Below are positions 61,162 through 64,000 of a stretch of 64,000 nt of DNA, piece after piece. Origin of the DNA: JACPPO01 sp965262505. Lineage in GTDB: Bacteria; Acidobacteriota; Vicinamibacteria; Vicinamibacterales; UBA2999. Each line of letters begins with the position of its first letter. The first letter of the stretch is position 1. The notes below the pieces were generated by a model, which was given only the letters and a program-made list of their open reading frames with translations, searched no databases and had not been told where the DNA came from. The DNA lies in the NCBI GenBank assembly GCA_965262505.1, contig CBDHFM010000030.1:3472001-3536000 (forward strand), in the 5' to 3' direction. The translations under genes and the position numbers were made by a program.

Positions 61162-62399
61162 CACTTCACCCTGACCCCGATCGACGCCGTGTGCCCGCGC
61201 AGCCCTTCGGCCGTTGCCAGCGTCATCACGGTGTCGCCGATCCGGCGCAGGCCGGCCTGCGTCACTCGTTGAACCGTGATCTGACGTACGAAGTCGGCGG
61301 CGGACAGTCCGCCGCGTGCCCGCGCGGCGCCGGCGGTGGGCAACACGTGGTTGGACCCGATGGCATAGTCGCCGGCGACCTGTGCGGACCACGGACCCAC
61401 GAATACGGATCCGGCGCACCGCACCATCGCCGCGAGCCGTTCGTCGTCGACGACTAGGTGCTCTGGCGCCGCCGTGTTGGCCAGTTCCATCGCCTCCGCG
61501 GCGGACGAGGTGATGATGATGCCGCCGTGGGCGCGGAGCGCTTCGCGGGCCGGACCGTCCTCGGGCAACTGCATCTCGACGTTGCGCGCGACCCGTGTCG
61601 CGAGCGCGCGGCTCGGCGTGATCAGTACCGCGCGCGCGTCCGGGTCGTGCTCCGCCTGCGCGATCAGGTCGGCGGCGATCCACGCTGCGGGTCCGCTCGC
61701 CGAGACGATGAGGATCTCGGTAGGTCCCGCATAGAAGTCGATGCCGCAGTCCGAGGCGACGAGCGCCTTCGCCGCCGACACGTAGCGGTTTCCAGGCCCG
61801 ACGATCTTGTCGACGCGCGGAACGGTGCGTGTCCCGTATGCGAGCGCCGCCACAGCGTGCGCGCCACCGACACGGAACATCCGTGTCACGCGCGCCTCGA
61901 TCGCGGCGGCCATGACCACCGGCTCCGGCCGCGGGCAGACCACGATGACCTCACCCACACCGGCGGCTGCCGCCGGCACGGCCGTCATTAGCAGGGATGA
62001 CGGCAGCGGGTAGCGCCCCCCGGGCACGTAGCAGCCAACGCGATCGAGCGGGACGATTCGCTGCTCCACAGTGACGCCCGGCGCGATACGTGCGCGCCAG
62101 CCGCGCGGCACCTGGCGCCGCGCGACGACGCGGATATTACGGGCGGCGGCCCTGATGGCGGCGCGCACCGTTCGCGGAACCCGCGCGGCCGCCGCGCGCA
62201 TCTCGGCTCGGGTGACTTCGACCGGGCCGTCGAGCGGATCGAACTGGCGCGCGTACTTGAGGAAGGCCCTGTCGCCGTCTCGACGCACCGCCGCCACGAT
62301 CGTCGCTACGCGGCGCTCGGCGGTCGAGTCGCCCGTGCGCGCCGGTGCCAGCAGCGCCCGAACAGCCCGCCGATTGGTCGCGTCAACGATTCTCAGCAC
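61161..62399 (-). CDS. hisD: Histidinol dehydrogenase
   Basis: A 412-residue zinc enzyme for the final two oxidations of histidine synthesis: VPLDRVGCYVPGGRYPLPSS, KIVGPGNRYVSAAKALV, DFYAGPTEILIVS, AQAEHDPDARAVLIT and EHLVVDDE. It begins at GTG 62399. A 60-bp gap with G-rich heptads on the mRNA strand separates it from hisG. Confidence 0.95.
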   Translation of the reverse strand: MLRIVDATNRRAVRALLAPARTGDSTAERRVATIVAAVRRDGDRAFLKYARQFDPLDGPVEVTRAEMRAAAARVPRTVRAAIRAAARNIRVVARRQVPRGWRARIAPGVTVEQRIVPLDRVGCYVPGGRYPLPSSLLMTAVPAAAAGVGEVIVVCPRPEPVVMAAAIEARVTRMFRVGGAHAVAALAYGTRTVPRVDKIVGPGNRYVSAAKALVASDCGIDFYAGPTEILIVSASGPAAWIAADLIAQAEHDPDARAVLITPSRALATRVARNVEMQLPEDGPAREALRAHGGIIITSSAAEAMELANTAAPEHLVVDDERLAAMVRCAGSVFVGPWSAQVAGDYAIGSNHVLPTAGAARARGGLSAADFVRQITVQRVTQAGLRRIGDTVMTLATAEGLRGHTASIGVRVK

Positions 62400-62423
62400 C
62401 GATGGTCACTCCCGAGGCCAAAT

Positions 62424-62447
62424 CCCAAACCCCAAATCCCAAAGCCC
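62424..62447 (-). repeat. GGGNTTT heptad tract with G-quadruplex potential
   Basis: In the hisG-hisD gap the mRNA strand has four G runs (3, 3, 4 and 3 G) separated by CTTT, ATTT and TTT. It could fold as a G-quadruplex in the his mRNA or serve as a spacer. Related GGCTTTGGGCTTTGG wording is seen after the hemH IS (7306-7320) and next to MITE copy 4 (about 30079-30104). Confidence 0.55.
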
Positions 62448-62459
62448 AGCACCGAAAGC

Positions 62460-63347
62460 CTAGACAACTATCTTGTTGAGCGGATACTCGACGATCCCTT
62501 CGCCTCCAGCCGCCTTGACCTTGGGAATCAGATCGCGGACCGTCCGCTCCTCGAGGATGGTATTGACGGCTACCCACTCAGCGTCGCTCAGGGGCGAAAT
62601 CGTGGGCCGCTGCAGCGCCGGCAGCAGCGCCAGAATCTTGTCGAGATCGGTACGGCGCACGTTGAGCATGAGCCCCACGCGGCCCTGTGCTTCGATCGCC
62701 GCACACAGCAGCAGGGCGATGTTGTCGATCTTCGTGCGTTTCCCTGGATCGGCCAGCGCCGTGTCGTTGGCAATTAGCTGGGTGTTCGACTCCATGATGG
62801 TGTCGAGGATGCGGAGCCGATTCGCGCGCAGCGTGGATCCTGTTTCCGTGGCTTCGACGATGGCGTCAGCGAGCACCGGCGGTTTGACTTCGGTGGCGCC
62901 CCAGGAGAACTCCACGTTGACCTGGAGGCCGAGCCGGTCGAAATACGCCTTCGTGACGCGCACCAATTCAGTCGCGATCGTCGCGTCCGCGAAGTCCTTC
63001 GGCGATTTGAAGCGAGAGTCTTCCGGCGCCGCGAGAACCCACCGCACCTTGCCGAAGCTCTGCTTCGCGTAGACGAGATCGGCGACGCTCGTCAGCGGAT
63101 GCTTGACGGCGCCGCCGAGCTTGTGTTCGGCGATCCAATCCTGGCCTGTCAATCCGGCATCGAGCACGCCGTCGCAGACGTATCGCGCCATTTCCTGAGC
63201 GCGAATCAGCATGCACTCGACGTCCGGATCGTCGATGGTCGGGAAGTACGACCGTGAGCTGACGCGGATGTTGAAGCCTGCGCGCGCAAACAGTTGGATC
63301 GTCGCGTCCTGCAGCGAGCCCTTCGGGATGCCTAGTTTGAGCTTCAT
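62460..63347 (-). CDS. hisG: ATP phosphoribosyltransferase, long form
   Basis: A 295-residue enzyme that starts histidine synthesis from ATP and PRPP. The catalytic part has KLKLGIPKGSLQDATIQLFA, GVLDAGLTGQDWI and DAIVEATETGSTLRANRL (PRPP loop). A C-terminal domain of about 75 residues (LALLPALQRPTISPL, GEGIVEYPLNKIV) is the HisG_C regulatory module that binds histidine, so feedback inhibition is expected. The ATG overlaps the hisI stop. Confidence 0.95.
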   Translation of the reverse strand: MKLKLGIPKGSLQDATIQLFARAGFNIRVSSRSYFPTIDDPDVECMLIRAQEMARYVCDGVLDAGLTGQDWIAEHKLGGAVKHPLTSVADLVYAKQSFGKVRWVLAAPEDSRFKSPKDFADATIATELVRVTKAYFDRLGLQVNVEFSWGATEVKPPVLADAIVEATETGSTLRANRLRILDTIMESNTQLIANDTALADPGKRTKIDNIALLLCAAIEAQGRVGLMLNVRRTDLDKILALLPALQRPTISPLSDAEWVAVNTILEERTVRDLIPKVKAAGGEGIVEYPLNKIVV

Positions 63348-63673
63348 GGGATCGTCACGCCCTCCGCGCGCTGAAAGAAGCAGGTCCGTTCGCCGGTGTG
63401 GCACACGTTGCCGTCGCCCTGCCGTTCGGCCTTGACGAGCACGGTGTCCTCGTCGCAGTCGATCAGAATGTCACGAACCGCGAGCCGGTTGCCCGACGTC
63501 TCGCCTTTGGTCCACAGCGCATTGCGCGTGCGGCTGAAGAACGTCACGTAGCCCGTGCGCTGCGTGACGTCCCATGCCTCCTGGTTCATGAAGCCCACCA
63601 TCAGCACCTCGCCGCTGACATGGTCCTGCACGACCGCGGGAATCAGTCCGTCAAGTTTGGAAAAGTCCATCAT
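63344..63673 (-). CDS. hisI: Phosphoribosyl-AMP cyclohydrolase
   Basis: A 109-residue stand-alone cyclohydrolase: LIPAVVQDHVSGEVLMVGFM, FFSRTRNALWTKGETSGN, LIDCDEDTVLVKAE (metal Asp/Cys) and NVCHTGERTCFFQ. The pyrophosphohydrolase HisE domain is not fused and no hisE is in the window. The ATG at 63673 is chosen because upstream codons belong to the attenuator hairpin. It is the first structural gene of the operon. Confidence 0.94.
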   Translation of the reverse strand: MMDFSKLDGLIPAVVQDHVSGEVLMVGFMNQEAWDVTQRTGYVTFFSRTRNALWTKGETSGNRLAVRDILIDCDEDTVLVKAERQGDGNVCHTGERTCFFQRAEGVTIP

Positions 63674-63697
63674 TCTGCGTTCCGTGTTCCGTACAAC

Positions 63698-63725
63698 AAA
63701 AAACCCCGCCACTCGTCCGGCGGGG
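63698..63725 (-). terminator. his operon attenuator terminator
   Basis: On the minus strand CCCCGCC (63725-63719) pairs with GGCGGGG (63710-63704) around an 8-nt loop, followed by six T (63703-63698). It is a textbook intrinsic terminator placed 25 nt before hisI and 45 nt after the leader peptide stop, as expected for attenuation. Confidence 0.85.
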
Positions 63726-63770
63726 CTGCATGCGTGTCGGCTGTCTCTTGGGGTTCTTGCTCTCAGTCCC

Positions 63771-63842
63771 TCAGCGCGCGCAGTCCTGCCGAACGGCCGG
63801 ATGGCCGTGGTGATGGTGCGCGTGATGGAGGAGGCTGAACAT
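63771..63842 (-). CDS. hisL: His-rich leader peptide of the his operon
   Basis: A 23-codon ORF reading MFSLLHHAHHHHGHPAVRQD then CAR and stop, with seven His codons in a nine-codon stretch. It lies between a promoter-like site and the attenuator terminator, ahead of hisI. Ribosome stalling at the His codons when charged tRNA-His is scarce would allow an alternative fold; TCCGGC just after the His codons can pair with GCCGGA in the terminator arm. No ribosome site is seen; translation may start leaderless. Confidence 0.85.
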   Translation of the reverse strand: MFSLLHHAHHHHGHPAVRQDCAR

Positions 63843-63853
63843 CTGAAGTCAGA

Positions 63854-63883
63854 AGGCTATCAAAAAGGACCACTCCGGCGCAA
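63854..63883 (-). promoter_or_regulatory. Probable his operon promoter
   Basis: On the minus strand TTGCGC (63883-63878), 18 bp, then TAGCCT (63859-63854), with the hisL ATG 11 nt further on. The hexamers are imperfect, but the distance to the start matches other genes in the window. Confidence 0.45.
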
Positions 63884-63913
63884 GCCGCGAGTGGTATGTT
63901 AAGCCGCCTTTCC

Positions 63914-64000
63914 ATGAGACGCCTTCTCGTGCTCGGTTCGGCCGTGATTGCGATCGCGATCGGCGTCCGCGTTGCCGCGGAAGACTGGCCGCAGTTTCTT
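63914..64000 (+). CDS. Start of a secreted protein, probably PQQ/beta-propeller type
   Basis: 29 codons to the window edge: a signal peptide (MRRLLVLGSAVIAIAIGVRV, then AA) followed by EDWPQFL. A DWPQF[RL]GP start is typical of PQQ-like beta-propeller proteins in acidobacteria and planctomycetes. The gene is divergent from the his operon, with which it shares a 70-bp control region. Confidence 0.55.
   Translation, partial: MRRLLVLGSAVIAIAIGVRVAAEDWPQFL

Noticed and set aside
63673..63712. Extension of hisI upstream to 63712 (MAGFFVV...)
   Set aside because: Those codons are the attenuator terminator hairpin and U tract; family members start near MDFSKLDG, so 63673 is used.

Overview
The window looks like a GC-rich chromosome segment from an Acidobacteriota bacterium, most likely of the Vicinamibacteria type. 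This is inferred from gene content, not from a marker gene: two M61 peptidases, DUF6152-type and related secreted proteins, a WD40-type Ser/Thr kinase, a penicillin-acylase-family hydrolase, bacillithiol genes, and many -10-like hexamers lying only 6-14 nt before start codons.

Layout. 1-5.3 kb: end of an anti-sigma gene, its ECF sigma factor, a small membrane protein, then a catabolic-looking cluster (MmgE/PrpD protein plus dicarboxylate-type carrier, divergent from a PdxA-like dehydrogenase). 5.3-25.7 kb: housekeeping genes (hemH, icd, purE-purK, thrC) mixed with secreted and membrane proteins (two M61 peptidases, a DoxX-DoxX fusion, an FAD-linked oxidase, a sodium:solute symporter). 25.8-35.6 kb: a metallo-beta-lactamase-fold protein, an NHL lipoprotein, a penicillin acylase, an FAD oxidoreductase-bshB1-bshA operon, a VOC protein and a SYLF protein. 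35.9-42.2 kb: one Ser/Thr kinase-WD40 gene broken by an in-frame TAG and by a 3.6-kb IS1595-family transposon that carries passenger genes and itself contains an IS630-family element. 42.4-50.2 kb: an SDR gene divergent from a seven-gene TetR-controlled tripartite efflux operon. 50.5-57.3 kb: an M4 peptidase, a beta-barrel protein, an MFS transporter, a frameshifted esterase and an amidase. 57.4-63.9 kb: a minus-strand histidine operon, hisI-G-D-C-B-H-F-A, preceded by a His-rich leader peptide and a terminator hairpin (attenuator). The start of a PQQ/beta-propeller-like secreted protein lies at the right edge.

Mobile DNA shapes the window. Three copies of one 1,024-bp IS630-family element are present; one has split thrC in its N-terminal zinc ribbon and one sits exactly on the hemH stop codon. 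Eight copies of an about 151-bp long-palindrome, MITE-like repeat are scattered through the window. The IS and the MITE both duplicate TA, and in this GC-rich DNA they repeatedly land on the TA of stop codons or of -10 boxes. One MITE copy lies in frame inside the penicillin acylase gene, 19 residues before the catalytic serine, in the spacer that this family normally removes during self-processing.

All calls come from reading the sequence and from family knowledge; no database search was run.
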